From Variovorax sp. PAMC28562 (GTDB lineage Bacteria; Pseudomonadota; Gammaproteobacteria; Burkholderiales; Burkholderiaceae_C), in NCBI RefSeq assembly GCF_014303735.1, contig NZ_CP060296.1:124001-188000 (forward strand): a stretch of 64,000 bases of DNA. Reading direction: 5' to 3'. Shown piece after piece: positions 27,275-36,154 of the stretch. The translations under genes and the position numbers were made by a program. The notes beneath the pieces are model-generated. The model was given only the letters and a program-made list of their open reading frames with translations. It searched no databases and had not been told where the DNA came from. Each line of letters starts with the position of its first letter. Within the stretch, counting starts at the first letter, position 1.

Positions 27275-27877
27275 ATGCGCACCGCTTCTGTATCCACGAG
27301 CTTCATCGCCCTGCTCGCACTGCTGCCGCTCGCGGCCAGCGCGCACACCGGCGTCGACGGCGGACTGCACCATGGCCTGGTCAGCGGCTTCATGCACCCG
27401 CTGACCGGCGCCGACCATCTTGCGGCGATGGTGGCGGTAGGCCTCTGGAGTGCGCTGTCGGCACGTCGCGCCTGGCCCGATCTGTTGTGGGCGCCGCTCG
27501 GCTTCGCGGCGATGCTGCTGGTCGGCGCGCTGATCGGTCTGGCGGGCATTCAGCTGCCGGCGGTCGAGCCGATGATCGCGGCATCGCTGCTGGTGCTCGG
27601 CTTGCTCGTCGTCACGCAGAAGCATCTGCCGCCTGCCGCAGCAGCGGTGCTGGTCGGCGGTTTCGCGATTTTTCATGGCGTCGCGCATGGGCACGAGTTG
27701 GCGAACCAGTCCGGCGCGGCGCTGACGCTCGCCGGCATGGTGGCCGCGACGGTGCTGCTGCATCTGGCCGGCATCGCTGCCGGTTGGGCGCTGCGTCGCG
27801 GCAATGTCTGGCTGCCGCGCGCAGCAGGTGCCGCGGTGGTCGCACTCGGCGCCGTGCTGCTCGTGCAAGCCGCCTGA
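27275..27877 (+). CDS. ureJ: HupE/UreJ-family nickel transport protein
   Basis: A 200-residue membrane protein. It has a signal-like N-terminus (about residues 1-24) followed by about six helices. The HupE/UreJ hallmark [12 protein letters not shown] is near residue 40, with a second histidine cluster [10 protein letters not shown] near 130. Family members import nickel for urease or hydrogenase. Its place between ureA and ureB is the usual ureJ position in several beta-proteobacteria. AGGA lies about 9 bases before the ATG. Confidence 0.9.
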   Translation: MRTASVSTSFIALLALLPLAASAHTGVDGGLHHGLVSGFMHPLTGADHLAAMVAVGLWSALSARRAWPDLLWAPLGFAAMLLVGALIGLAGIQLPAVEPMIAASLLVLGLLVVTQKHLPPAAAAVLVGGFAIFHGVAHGHELANQSGAALTLAGMVAATVLLHLAGIAAGWALRRGNVWLPRAAGAAVVALGAVLLVQAA

Positions 27878-27890
27878 ACGGAGCCCTCGC

Positions 27891-28196
27891 ATGATCCCCG
27901 GCGAACTCTTCACCGACGAAGGCGACCACGCGCTCAACAGCGGCCGGCGCACGCTGACGCTCATCGTGCAGAACACCGCAGACCGGCCGATCCAGGTCGG
28001 CTCGCACTATCACTTTGCCGAGACCAACGGCGCGCTCGGCTTCGACCGAGAAGCGGCGCGCGGCATGCGGCTGAACATCGCGTCGGGCACTGCGGTTCGC
28101 TTCGAACCGGGCCAGCAGCGCACGGTCGAATTGGTCGACTTTGCCGGCGGCCGCGTGGTCTACGGCTTTCGTGGCCTGGTCCAAGGAAAACTCTAG
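27891..28196 (+). CDS. ureB: Urease beta subunit
   Basis: A 101-residue subunit starting [19 protein letters not shown]. The core segment is [12 protein letters not shown], followed by [13 protein letters not shown] and the end [10 protein letters not shown], all typical UreB features. The start ATG 27891 was preferred over upstream in-frame codons because homology begins there and the normal length results. The gene directly abuts ureC (stop 28194-28196, next ATG 28197). Confidence 0.95.
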   Translation: MIPGELFTDEGDHALNSGRRTLTLIVQNTADRPIQVGSHYHFAETNGALGFDREAARGMRLNIASGTAVRFEPGQQRTVELVDFAGGRVVYGFRGLVQGKL

Positions 28197-29963
28197 ATGG
28201 CAACGATCGGACGCCGCGCCTATGCGGAAATCTTCGGCCCCACCGTAGGCGACCGCGTGCGGCTCGCCGACACCGACCTCATCGTCGAAGTCGAGGCCGA
28301 CTACACCTTGCGCGCCGGGGCCTACGGCGAAGAAGTGAAGTTCGGCGGCGGCAAGACGATTCGCGACGGCATGGCGCAATCGCAACGCACGCGCGACGGC
28401 ACAGGCAGTGGCGCGACGGCCGGTGGCGCCGTCGACACGGTGATGACCAACGCGTTGATCCTCGACCACTGGGGCATCGTCAAGGCAGACATCGGACTGA
28501 AGGGCGGCCGCATCGTCGCCATCGGCAAGGCCGGCAACCCCGACGTGCAACCGGGCGTCGACATCGTGATTGGGCCCGGCACTGAAGTCATCAGTTGCGA
28601 AGGCAATATCGTGACGGCCGGCGGCATCGACAGTCACATCCATTTCATCGCGCCGCAGCAACTCGAAGAGGCGCTGACCTCCGGCGTGACGACCATGCTC
28701 GGCGGCGGCACCGGCCCCGCGACCGGCACCTTCGCGACGACCGCGACGCCCGGCCCGTGGCACATCGAACGCATGCTGCAGGCCGCCGACGCGTTCCCGA
28801 TGAACCTCGGCTTTCTGGGCAAGGGCAACGCCAGCCTGCCGGACGCGCTGCACGAGCAGATCAATGCCGGCGTGATCGGCCTGAAGCTGCATGAAGACTG
28901 GGGCACGACGCCGGCAGCCATCAGCAACTGCCTTGACGTGGCCGACGCCACCGACACGCAGGTGGCGATCCATTCAGACACGCTGAACGAATCGGGCTTC
29001 GTCGAGAACACCATCGCGGCGGTCGGCGGGCGCGGCATCTGCGCCTTTCATACCGAAGGCGCGGGCGGCGGTCATGCGCCGGACATCCTGCGGGTGGTGG
29101 GTGAAGAGAACTTCTTGCCATCGTCGACCAACCCGACGATGCCGTACACGGTGAACACGCTCGACGAGCACGTCGACATGCTGATGGTGTGCCACCACCT
29201 CGACCCCGGCATCGCCGAGGACCTGGCCTTTGCCGAGTCGCGCATCCGAAAGGAAACCATCGCGGCCGAAGACATCCTGCACGACCTCGGCGCTATCAGC
29301 ATGATGAGCAGCGACAGCCAGGCGATGGGCCGTGTGGGCGAAGTCATCATTCGCACCTGGCAGACGGCGCACAAGATGAAGGCGCAGCGCGGCTGGCTGG
29401 CACCGACCGGCCAGGGCGAACTGGTCGAGGCGCTGCAGCGCAACGACAACTTTCGCGCCAAGCGCTACATCGCCAAGTACACGATCAACCCGGCCATCGC
29501 GCACGGCATCGCACACGAAGTGGGCAGCATCGAGGTCGGCAAGTGGGCCGACCTGGTGGTGTGGAAGCCAGCGTTTTTCGGTGTGAAGCCGTTCACCATC
29601 ATCAAGGGCGGCACCATCGCCATGGCCGCCATGGGCGACCCCAACGCATCGATCCCAACGCCGCAACCGGTGCATTACAGACCGATGTTCGGCGCCTACG
29701 GTGGTTCGCTCCACAAGAGCTCGCTCACCTTCGTGTCGCAGGCAGGGTTGGCAGCGGGCATCGGCGAAAAGTACGGTCTGCACAAGACGCTGGTGGCGGT
29801 TAAGAATGTGCGGGGCATCCGCAAGAAGCACATGGTCCACAACGGCCTGACGCCGAAGATGGAGATCGATACGCAGACCTATGCGGTGCGTGCAGACGGC
29901 CAGTTGCTGGTGTGCGAACCGGCGACCTCGTTGCCGCTGACGCAGCGGTACTTTTTATTCTGA
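28197..29963 (+). CDS. ureC: Urease alpha (catalytic) subunit
   Basis: A 588-residue amidohydrolase. The nickel-bridging carbamylated lysine is K230 in GLKLHEDWG. Nickel-ligand histidines lie in DSHIHF and IHSDTLNE, and the mobile-flap cysteine is C332 in MVCHHLDP. It ends with QRYFLF. It is about 15-20 residues longer than typical UreC, and part of this is a Gly/Ala/Thr-rich insertion after SQRTRDGTG (about residues 64-74). It hydrolyses urea to ammonia and carbamate. Its stop is overlapped by 9 bases by the antisense toxin gene. Confidence 0.95.
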   Translation: MATIGRRAYAEIFGPTVGDRVRLADTDLIVEVEADYTLRAGAYGEEVKFGGGKTIRDGMAQSQRTRDGTGSGATAGGAVDTVMTNALILDHWGIVKADIGLKGGRIVAIGKAGNPDVQPGVDIVIGPGTEVISCEGNIVTAGGIDSHIHFIAPQQLEEALTSGVTTMLGGGTGPATGTFATTATPGPWHIERMLQAADAFPMNLGFLGKGNASLPDALHEQINAGVIGLKLHEDWGTTPAAISNCLDVADATDTQVAIHSDTLNESGFVENTIAAVGGRGICAFHTEGAGGGHAPDILRVVGEENFLPSSTNPTMPYTVNTLDEHVDMLMVCHHLDPGIAEDLAFAESRIRKETIAAEDILHDLGAISMMSSDSQAMGRVGEVIIRTWQTAHKMKAQRGWLAPTGQGELVEALQRNDNFRAKRYIAKYTINPAIAHGIAHEVGSIEVGKWADLVVWKPAFFGVKPFTIIKGGTIAMAAMGDPNASIPTPQPVHYRPMFGAYGGSLHKSSLTFVSQAGLAAGIGEKYGLHKTLVAVKNVRGIRKKHMVHNGLTPKMEIDTQTYAVRADGQLLVCEPATSLPLTQRYFLF

Positions 29964-30365
29964 AGCAGACGCTTCTTGAATATGCCGACGAATCCACGAA
30001 GCGAAACTCGGCTCATCCAAAGCGCCGGAAGCGAGGTCGAGCATCGTGAGTACGCATTCGGCATCGGGCGCCATCAACTCGAAGCGATTCAGCAAGAGAA
30101 ACAGTTCAACCGCGACGAAGGCCGTTCGTTTGTTGCCGTCAATGAAAGGATGGTTACGAGCAATGCCAAAGCCATAGCTGGCAGCGATCGCAGCGACGTC
30201 CGGACTTTCGTAGGTGGCCAGTTGCTGTGGCCGCGCGAGCGCCGACGCGAGCAGATTTTTATCGCGTACGCCGGAGGCGCCTCCATGCTCGGCGAGTTGC
30301 GCCTCATCGACAGCGTGCGCCACTGCACTGTCGAGCCAATGCCAGTCGCGAGATGCCAAACTCAT
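29955..30365 (-). CDS. Doc/Fic-type toxin of a type II toxin-antitoxin system
   Basis: A 136-residue Fic-fold protein of the death-on-curing branch. The catalytic motif HPFIDGNKR is intact at residues 72-80. Doc toxins phosphorylate elongation factor Tu and stop translation. The gene is antisense within the urease operon and its 3' end overlaps the last codons of ureC. It overlaps its antitoxin by 4 bases (ATGA). The antitoxin is AbrB-like rather than the Phd of phage P1. Confidence 0.88.
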   Translation of the reverse strand: MSLASRDWHWLDSAVAHAVDEAQLAEHGGASGVRDKNLLASALARPQQLATYESPDVAAIAASYGFGIARNHPFIDGNKRTAFVAVELFLLLNRFELMAPDAECVLTMLDLASGALDEPSFASWIRRHIQEASASE

Positions 30366-30586
30366 TTGGCAAGTTCACGCAAAACATCGCGCCGCTTTTT
30401 CATGATGCGTCGCGCCGCCGTCATTTGCGCCTCGAATTCGGCGTTGTACGGCGTCAACATCACACCGTTCGCCGCCTCCGTCCAAAACACGGTGTCGCCC
30501 TTGCCCAGCTGCAGTCGCGCGAGCAATTCTTTTGGCAGGATCACTCCAACGGAGTTACCGATCTGGGTAAGTTTGAGTGCAGACAT
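30362..30586 (-). CDS. AbrB/MazE-type antitoxin
   Basis: A 74-residue protein with an N-terminal SpoVT-AbrB swapped-hairpin DNA-binding domain (LTQIGNSVGVILPKELLARL and VFWTEAANGVMLTPY). A basic C-terminal tail (about residues 50-74) probably neutralises Doc. AAGG lies about 8 bases upstream of ATG 30586. It is the first gene of the pair, preceded by a promoter and a perfect palindrome consistent with autorepression. Confidence 0.88.
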   Translation of the reverse strand: MSALKLTQIGNSVGVILPKELLARLQLGKGDTVFWTEAANGVMLTPYNAEFEAQMTAARRIMKKRRDVLRELAK

Positions 30587-30600
30587 AGGCGGCCTTGAGT

Positions 30601-30616
30601 TATAACAAATGTTATA
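30601..30616. promoter_or_regulatory. Palindromic operator of the toxin-antitoxin module
   Basis: TATAACAAATGTTATA is a perfect 16-base palindrome (7-base arms, AA centre), in an AT-rich patch unlike the surrounding DNA. It is 14 bases upstream of the antitoxin start and overlaps the predicted -10 box and start point. It fits an AbrB-family autoregulatory site. Confidence 0.55.
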
Positions 30617-30642
30617 CTATCTTGCTACGCGAGAGAGTACAA
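30614..30642 (-). promoter_or_regulatory. Candidate promoter of the toxin-antitoxin operon
   Basis: Read on the minus strand, TTGTAC (30642-30637) and TAGTAT (30619-30614) are separated by exactly 17 bases. The -10 hexamer overlaps the 16-base palindrome. Match to consensus is moderate (3/6 and 4/6). Confidence 0.4.
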
Positions 30643-30661
30643 GCGTTGCGCCGCCAACTAA

Positions 30662-30847
30662 CGACCCAGCCACTTTTCTCGACTCAGATACAGCAACAGC
30701 AACAGCAACAGCAATAGCAATGCGCCGTCGAACAATTCGCAAGACGTCTTTGCGACCATCGAAAAGTTGGCCGACGTCCGCACCAAGGGTTTCCTGAGCG
30801 ACGAAGAATTCGCCGCCAAGAAGTCCGAGTTGCTAAGCCGTGTCTGA
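30662..30847 (+). pseudogene. SHOCT-domain gene remnant, 5' truncated
   Basis: An open frame from the TAA at 30659-30661 to TGA 30845-30847 encodes a Ser-Asn repeat, then a clear SHOCT domain (FATIEKLADVRTKGFLSDEE and KKSELLSRV). There is no start codon: the frame lacks ATG or GTG before the domain. SHOCT domains usually lie at the C-terminus of longer proteins, so this appears to be the 3' end of a gene whose 5' part was lost. The break falls next to the toxin-antitoxin promoter, suggesting that the module's insertion removed the rest (inference). Confidence 0.6.
30691..30720 (+). repeat. (CAGCAA) hexanucleotide repeat, about five units
   Basis: Four perfect CAGCAA units are followed by one variant, TAGCAA. 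In the SHOCT remnant frame they encode alternating Ser-Asn. On the other strand they produce a misleading poly-leucine open frame. Confidence 0.8.
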
Positions 30848-30909
30848 CCGCGCCTGACCACGCCGACTCGCACACACCGTTCTTTCTCCATCCTGCTTTT
30901 TTTGCCCCC

Positions 30910-31512
30910 ATGCTGACTGCCAACAAACTGATGCCCCAGGGCAAGGGCCTCGCGCCCGTGCTGCTCAAGCGTGCTGCCACCATCGAACTCGACTGGGACG
31001 TTCGCCAGAAGAGTCGCTTCGACACCATCGATTCGCAAGGCCGGCAGGTCGGCATCTTCTTGCCACGCGGCACTGCGGTGCGCGGGGGCGACGTGCTGGT
31101 GGCCGAAGACGGCTCGCTGATCCGGGTGATCGCGTCGCCGCAGCCGGTGCTGGTCATCACCCATTGCACCGAACACGGCACGCCCTTCGATCTGACACGC
31201 GCGGCCTACCACCTGGGCAATCGTCACGTGCCTATAGAGCTCAAGCCCGACCACCTCAAGATCGAGCCCGACCATGTGCTGGCCGCCATGCTGCGCTCGA
31301 TGCACCTGATCGTGCGCGAGGCGGAAGAGGCCTTCGAGCCGGAGGGCGGCGCATATGGCGCGCATGCATCCGGCGACCATGGCAAGGCGCCCGTCGGCCC
31401 GGTGCTCCACCCCGACGCCTATGCACAGCCGCAAGACAATGGCCATCCGCACAGCCATGAGCAAGGTCATGACCACGGGCACGATCACGACGGTCCGCAC
31501 CACGCGCACTGA
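30910..31512 (+). CDS. ureE: Urease accessory protein UreE (nickel metallochaperone)
   Basis: A 200-residue nickel metallochaperone. The family core includes [16 protein letters not shown] and the metal-binding histidine segment [11 protein letters not shown]. The C-terminal tail (about residues 175-200) is extremely histidine-rich ([10 protein letters not shown], ending HHAH) and should bind several nickel ions. UreE delivers nickel to the UreG-containing maturation complex. No clear Shine-Dalgarno precedes the start. It is separated from ureC by about 950 bases occupied by the toxin-antitoxin module and the SHOCT remnant. Confidence 0.93.
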   Translation: MLTANKLMPQGKGLAPVLLKRAATIELDWDVRQKSRFDTIDSQGRQVGIFLPRGTAVRGGDVLVAEDGSLIRVIASPQPVLVITHCTEHGTPFDLTRAAYHLGNRHVPIELKPDHLKIEPDHVLAAMLRSMHLIVREAEEAFEPEGGAYGAHASGDHGKAPVGPVLHPDAYAQPQDNGHPHSHEQGHDHGHDHDGPHHAH

Positions 31513-31517
31513 CCTGC

Positions 31518-32216
31518 ATGCCTGACCCTGCCGCGCCTGTGGGCGCCCTGCCGGCCTCCAGCCTTCTCCAGCTCATCTGGCTGGCCTCGCCGGCGCTGCC
31601 CATCGGCGGCTTCTCGTACTCCGAAGGCATCGAGGCCGGCGTCGAATGGGCCGGCCTTGCAACGGAAGCGGCAGCCTCCGACTGGCTGGTAGATCAGCTG
31701 CATCTGACCCTGGCACGCGGCGACCTGTCGATCGTCGCCCAAGCCATCGACGCCTGGCGCACGCAAGACGCCGAGCGCCTCGCCCGCCTCAACGCCTGGG
31801 TGCTGCAGACCCGCGAGACCGCCGAGTTCCGCTTGCAGACCGAGCAGATGGGCCGCTCGTTCGTCGAATGGCTGAAGCTGCATCACGACGACGTGGTGGC
31901 CTCCTTCGACAAGATGCCGGTGACCTACCCGATCGCATTCGCCTTTGCCGCATCGCGCACGCAAGCCACCGTGCGCGATGGCTGCCTCGCCTTTGCGTTT
32001 GGTTGGGCAGAGAACATGACAGGCGCCGCGGTCAAGTGCGTGCCGCTCGGCCAGAGCGCCGGCCAACGCATGCTGGGCCGGCTGGCTGCTGAAATTCCGC
32101 ATGCGGTCGACCACGCCATCGCACTCGGCGACGACGATCGTCAGGCCTTCTCTCCCATGCTCGCCGTGCTTTCCGCGCGGCACGAAGCCCAGTATTCACG
32201 CCTCTTTCGAAGCTAA
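31518..32216 (+). CDS. ureF: Urease accessory protein UreF
   Basis: A 232-residue all-helical accessory protein. Typical segments are [21 protein letters not shown], the [17 protein letters not shown] region, and a C-terminal end with arginine (LFRS) expected to be needed for UreG activation. UreF bridges UreD and UreG in urease maturation. It starts 5 bases after ureE. Confidence 0.92.
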   Translation: MPDPAAPVGALPASSLLQLIWLASPALPIGGFSYSEGIEAGVEWAGLATEAAASDWLVDQLHLTLARGDLSIVAQAIDAWRTQDAERLARLNAWVLQTRETAEFRLQTEQMGRSFVEWLKLHHDDVVASFDKMPVTYPIAFAFAASRTQATVRDGCLAFAFGWAENMTGAAVKCVPLGQSAGQRMLGRLAAEIPHAVDHAIALGDDDRQAFSPMLAVLSARHEAQYSRLFRS

Positions 32217-32226
32217 GGTCCACACC

Positions 32227-32877
32227 ATGTCCTCCGCCCTGCACCACATCCCCAACCGCACCAAGAAACTGCCGCCGCTGCGCGTGGGCATCGGCGGTCC
32301 GGTCGGCTCGGGTAAGACGACGCTGCTCGAAATGCTGTGCAAGGCGATGCGCGACAAGTACGACCTGATCGCCATCACCAACGACATCTACACCAAGGAA
32401 GACCAGCGCATCCTGACGGTCGCCGGTGCGCTGCCGGCCGAACGCATCATGGGTGTCGAGACCGGCGGCTGCCCGCACACTGCCATCCGGGAAGACGCGT
32501 CGATCAACCTCGAAGCCATCGACCGCATGCTGGGCGAGTTTCCGAACGCAGACGTGGTGTTCGTCGAGAGCGGCGGCGACAACCTGGCCGCCACCTTCAG
32601 CCCCGAGCTGAGCGACCTCACGATCTACGTGATCGACGTCGCCGCCGGCGAAAAGATCCCGCGCAAGGGTGGCCCCGGCATCACCAAGAGCGACCTCTTC
32701 ATCATCAACAAGACCGACCTGGCGCCCTACGTTGGCGCCAGTCTGGAAGTGATGGAAGCCGACACCAAACGCATGCGCAAGCAGCGGCCCTACGTCATGA
32801 CCAATCTCAAAACCAAGACCGGGCTGGCCGAGGTGGTCGCGTTCATCGAAGAGCGGGGCATGCTGGCCGAAGCCTGA
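32227..32877 (+). CDS. ureG: Urease accessory GTPase UreG
   Basis: A 216-residue SIMIBI GTPase. The P-loop is [11 protein letters not shown] and the metal-binding CPH motif is in [30 protein letters not shown] and the base-specificity NKTD motif follow. The start ATG 32227 gives the family opening [21 protein letters not shown]. UreG couples GTP hydrolysis to nickel insertion into urease with UreE, UreF and UreD. It is the last urease gene here. Confidence 0.95.
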   Translation: MSSALHHIPNRTKKLPPLRVGIGGPVGSGKTTLLEMLCKAMRDKYDLIAITNDIYTKEDQRILTVAGALPAERIMGVETGGCPHTAIREDASINLEAIDRMLGEFPNADVVFVESGGDNLAATFSPELSDLTIYVIDVAAGEKIPRKGGPGITKSDLFIINKTDLAPYVGASLEVMEADTKRMRKQRPYVMTNLKTKTGLAEVVAFIEERGMLAEA

Positions 32878-32991
32878 GCAGCGGAGCGCGACGCGTCAGC
32901 GCGCGCCGCGACTTCGACCACGGGTTTTCCCGAAGCCGGAGGGAAGTTGGGACGTCGCGCAGCCATTTCACGGCTGTCGCGGCATCTGGTT

Positions 32992-33020
32992 TGAATCCAA
33001 TGTGAACTTGTTCACGTAAA
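32992..33020 (+). promoter_or_regulatory. Candidate ECF-type promoter overlapping a 14-base palindrome
   Basis: TGAATCC (32992-32998) and CGTAAA (33015-33020) are 16 bases apart, resembling an extracytoplasmic-function sigma promoter. Between them lies GTGAACTTGTTCAC (33002-33015), a perfect palindrome with 6-base arms that could be an operator. The site is about 90 bases upstream of the DUF4331 gene. A second TGAATCC occurs at 33034-33040. Assignment is tentative. Confidence 0.3.
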
Positions 33021-33109
33021 GCTTTGGCTAGCGTGAATCCGACCGGGAAATTCGGCCGGATCAAGCAGCACCGGGCCTCTCAAACCAAACCAACTTTCGA
33101 GGTGAAGTG

Positions 33110-34612
33110 ATGAAATTGACAAGACTTCCAATTCAGGCCTGCGCGCTGGCGTTGTGCGCCATCGCCGCGGGCGGCGCGCTCGCATCGAGCCACCGCGAGG
33201 CGCCGTCGATTGCCGGGTCGCCCAAGCTCGACGGCACCGACTTCTACATGTTCCGCAGCTACGACCCAGCCCGTGCGGCCTACACGACGCTGATCGCCGA
33301 TTACCAGCCGGACCAGAGCCCGTACGGTGGACCCAATTACTTCAACATGGATCCGAACGGCTTGTACGAGATCCACATCGACAACGTCGGCGACGGCAAG
33401 GAACACATCACGTTCCAGTTCCGGTTCCAGAACACGTTGCGTGACATCGCCCTTCCCATTGACGGCGTGAAGACCTCGATTCCACTGGTGCAAGCCGGCG
33501 GCATCACCGGCCCGAACCAGCCGACCAGCAATCTCCGCGAGACCTACACGGTGAATGTGGTGCGTGGCCCGCGTCGGGGTAGCCTGGGTGACCCGGTCAA
33601 GAAGCTCGACGGCACCACCGTGTTCGACAAGCCGACCGACAACATCGGCGAGAAAACTTTCGGCGTGGCGCCGGGCTATGCCAACTACGCAGCCCAGCAC
33701 GTGTACGACGTCACCATCCCCGGATGTGATGCGCCGGGCAAGGTCTTCGTGGGTCAGCGAAAAGATCCCTTCGTCGTCGCGCTCGGTCCGATTTTCGACC
33801 TGATCAATCTCGCACCGCTGGGCTCCGTCAACGTACCGAATTCCGATTCGCTGGCCGGCAAGAACATCACGTCGCTCGAAATGGAAGTGCCCACCTCCTG
33901 CCTGACCACAGCCGGCAGCACCATCATCGGCGGCTGGACGACGTCCAGCGCACGTCAGGGGCGACTTGTCGCCAGCCCGCCGAAAAGCGGCCACGGCACC
34001 ACCTACCTCAACGGTGGCGCATGGACCCAGGTGTCGCGTCTCGGCATGCCGCTCGTCAACGAACTCGTGATCGGGCTGAAGGACAAGGATCGCTTCAACA
34101 ATTCGCAACCGAGTGACGACAAGCAGTTTCTGCCGTACGTGACAAACCCCGCGTTGCCAGCGCTGATCGAAACCTTGTTCCCATCGGCCAAGGCACCGAC
34201 CAAGTTCCCGCGCACCGATCTGGTTGCCACATTCCTGACGGGCATCGACGGGCTCAACAAACCAGCCAACGTCGTGCCGTCGGAAATGCTGCGTCTGGAA
34301 ACGAAGATCGCGCCGACCCCGATGGCGAACCAGAGCAACCTCGGCGTGGCCGGTGGCGACCTCGCGGGCTTCCCGAACGGACGTCGCCCGGGTGACGACG
34401 TGGTGGACATCGAGTTGCGCGTGGCCATGGGTGCACTCTGCGTGTTGACCACCGATACCGACAAGTTCAAGCTTGGCTGCAAGCCATCGGACGCACCGGC
34501 CGGTAGCCTGCCATTTACCGATGGCGCACTGCAGACGCCAGCCGCGTTCCCTGCCGTGTTCCCATACCTCAACACGCCGCTGCCAGGCGCCGTGACCCAG
34601 CAGCAGCCGTAA
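33110..34612 (+). CDS. DUF4331 family exported protein
   Basis: A 500-residue exported protein. The signal peptide ends near residue 25 (ALALCAIAAGGALASS). The mature start SSHREAPSIAGSPKLDGTDF is the hallmark of DUF4331. Further typical segments are NYFNMDPNGLYEIHIDN, the VPNSDSLAGKNITSLEMEVP region and FPNGRRPGDDVVDIELRVAMG near the C-terminus. The function of the family is unknown. I start at ATG 33110 rather than the adjacent in-frame GTG. It heads a four-gene same-strand set with a lipoprotein, a TPR-like protein and a HupE/UreJ protein. Confidence 0.88.
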   Translation: MKLTRLPIQACALALCAIAAGGALASSHREAPSIAGSPKLDGTDFYMFRSYDPARAAYTTLIADYQPDQSPYGGPNYFNMDPNGLYEIHIDNVGDGKEHITFQFRFQNTLRDIALPIDGVKTSIPLVQAGGITGPNQPTSNLRETYTVNVVRGPRRGSLGDPVKKLDGTTVFDKPTDNIGEKTFGVAPGYANYAAQHVYDVTIPGCDAPGKVFVGQRKDPFVVALGPIFDLINLAPLGSVNVPNSDSLAGKNITSLEMEVPTSCLTTAGSTIIGGWTTSSARQGRLVASPPKSGHGTTYLNGGAWTQVSRLGMPLVNELVIGLKDKDRFNNSQPSDDKQFLPYVTNPALPALIETLFPSAKAPTKFPRTDLVATFLTGIDGLNKPANVVPSEMLRLETKIAPTPMANQSNLGVAGGDLAGFPNGRRPGDDVVDIELRVAMGALCVLTTDTDKFKLGCKPSDAPAGSLPFTDGALQTPAAFPAVFPYLNTPLPGAVTQQQP

Positions 34613-34624
34613 GGAGTTAGCACC

Positions 34625-34918
34625 ATGAAGAACAAGCTTCTGAAACTGGGCGTCGCGCTCGCTGCGGCACTCGTGCTCACGGCCTGCGGCGGTGGCGGCG
34701 GCGGAGGTGGCTATGTGCCGATCGGGACAGCACCGCCGGCGCAGAACCCTCCGCCGCAGACCACGCAGCCCCCCATGATGGCGGATGCCTACGACAGCTT
34801 CATTTCGTATGTGAAACAGCTCGTGGCAGGTACCTCGGAGACCGCCCCACCGGCCGACGTGTCGAAGTTCGACCCGCCGCCGACATCGGAAACCAAAGAC
34901 CCGGTCTCTACGCAATAG
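34625..34918 (+). CDS. Small proline-rich lipoprotein
   Basis: A 97-residue lipoprotein. The lipobox LTAC is at about residues 18-21, directly followed by a run of glycines and a Pro/Gln/Thr-rich linker. A short conserved-looking segment, MADAYDSFISYVKQLVAGTSE, leads to an acidic tail. AAGGAG precedes the ATG, 12 bases after the DUF4331 stop. Such small lipoproteins often follow DUF4331 genes; its role is unknown, possibly anchoring the complex to a membrane. Confidence 0.75.
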   Translation: MKNKLLKLGVALAAALVLTACGGGGGGGGYVPIGTAPPAQNPPPQTTQPPMMADAYDSFISYVKQLVAGTSETAPPADVSKFDPPPTSETKDPVSTQ

Positions 34919-34942
34919 AGAAGGCTCAGTGGTCGCGTTCGC

Positions 34943-36154
34943 ATGATCCGATACGGTGCTGTCGCAGCCTCGCTGCTCGCGGCGGTACTGTCGGTCTTCG
35001 TCGCCAGCGGCACGGCACACGCCGTGCCGCGGGTGCCGACGAGCGACAACGAGATCGTCGAATCGCTTCCCTCCGTGGCAGGCTGGTCACGCGAGGAGCG
35101 TCGTCTCCGTCGCGAACTGGTGCAACGGCCGCGCGACGAGGGCACCGCCCTCGAAGCCGCCAAAACTTACCTCGATCTCGCGCGCTCGCAAGGCGACGCG
35201 CGCTACGCCGGCTACGCCATGGGCGTGCTGCAGGCATGGCAACCACTCACGGCGACCACGCCCAACCGCATCCTAGTGATGCATGCGACGGTCGCCCAAT
35301 TTCTTCATGACTTCGATGGCTCGGAGCGCACGCTCAAGCTCGCGCTTACTGCCGACGCGTCTAACGCCCAGGGCTGGCTCACGCTGGCGACGATCCTCCG
35401 AGTGCGCGGCCGCTATGCCGATTCGGATGCGGCATGCCGCTCGCTGGTCAAGCTGCGACAGAACCTCTATGCCGTGGCGTGCTTGGCCGAGAACGCGGGC
35501 CTGCGTGGCGACCATCGCGGCGCGCAGGAGTCGTTGCAAAGCCTGCTCGACAGTCCGCCGCTGAAAGATCCGCGTCAGAACGCGACGCGGCAATGGCTAT
35601 TGACGACGGTGGCAGAAATCAATGAACTGGCAGGCCGTGCGCCCGCTGCCCATACCGCCTACCGCCAGGCACTGGGCGCCGAGCGCGCAGGCTACGACGT
35701 GCTGGCCTACAGCGACTTTCTGCTGAGCCAGAGCCGACCGGCTGAAGTCTTGCCCCTGCTCAAGTCCGAGCCGCGCAGCGACGCCGTGTTGTTGCGCATC
35801 GTCATGGCCACGCAACGGCTCGGCGAACAAAAGAAGTTGACCGCTGCGCAACGCGCAACGGCGCAGAGCGACGTGGACGAGCTAGCGGCGCGCTTCGATG
35901 CCGCGGCGCTTCGGCCCGGCAGCACGGTGCTGCATGCGAGAGAACACGCGATGTTCGCGCTCGACGTACAAAAGGATGCGCGCCGCGCGCTCGAGCTCGC
36001 GCGGCTCAACGTGCAATTGCAGCGCGAGCCGATCGACCTGCTTGTGTTCGCACGAGCCGCCGCCACGGCCAACGACGATGCGGCGCGTGCAGAAGTCAAG
36101 GCGTTGATGCGGCAAATCGGGCTGCGCGATGCGCGGGTCGATGCGGTCTTGTGA
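34943..36154 (+). CDS. Exported tetratricopeptide-repeat-like protein
   Basis: A 403-residue protein with a signal peptide (about residues 1-27, cleavage after AHA). An all-helical remainder contains TPR-like repeats, for example ALTADASNAQGWLTLATILR, followed by RYADSDAACRSLVKL and repeated helix pairs to the C-terminus. TPR domains mediate protein-protein contacts, so it may scaffold the periplasmic partners encoded by this operon. It overlaps or abuts the HupE-like gene (GTGATG junction). Confidence 0.75.
   Translation: MIRYGAVAASLLAAVLSVFVASGTAHAVPRVPTSDNEIVESLPSVAGWSREERRLRRELVQRPRDEGTALEAAKTYLDLARSQGDARYAGYAMGVLQAWQPLTATTPNRILVMHATVAQFLHDFDGSERTLKLALTADASNAQGWLTLATILRVRGRYADSDAACRSLVKLRQNLYAVACLAENAGLRGDHRGAQESLQSLLDSPPLKDPRQNATRQWLLTTVAEINELAGRAPAAHTAYRQALGAERAGYDVLAYSDFLLSQSRPAEVLPLLKSEPRSDAVLLRIVMATQRLGEQKKLTAAQRATAQSDVDELAARFDAAALRPGSTVLHAREHAMFALDVQKDARRALELARLNVQLQREPIDLLVFARAAATANDDAARAEVKALMRQIGLRDARVDAVL

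Noticed and set aside
30609..30797. 62-codon plus-strand frame starting ATG 30609
   Set aside because: It starts inside the palindromic operator and runs in a different frame from the SHOCT domain; the composition looks random.
30658..31509. Minus-strand frame ending in a run of leucines
   Set aside because: The leucines come from the CAGCAA repeat read in antisense and the rest is antisense to ureE. No membrane protein is encoded.
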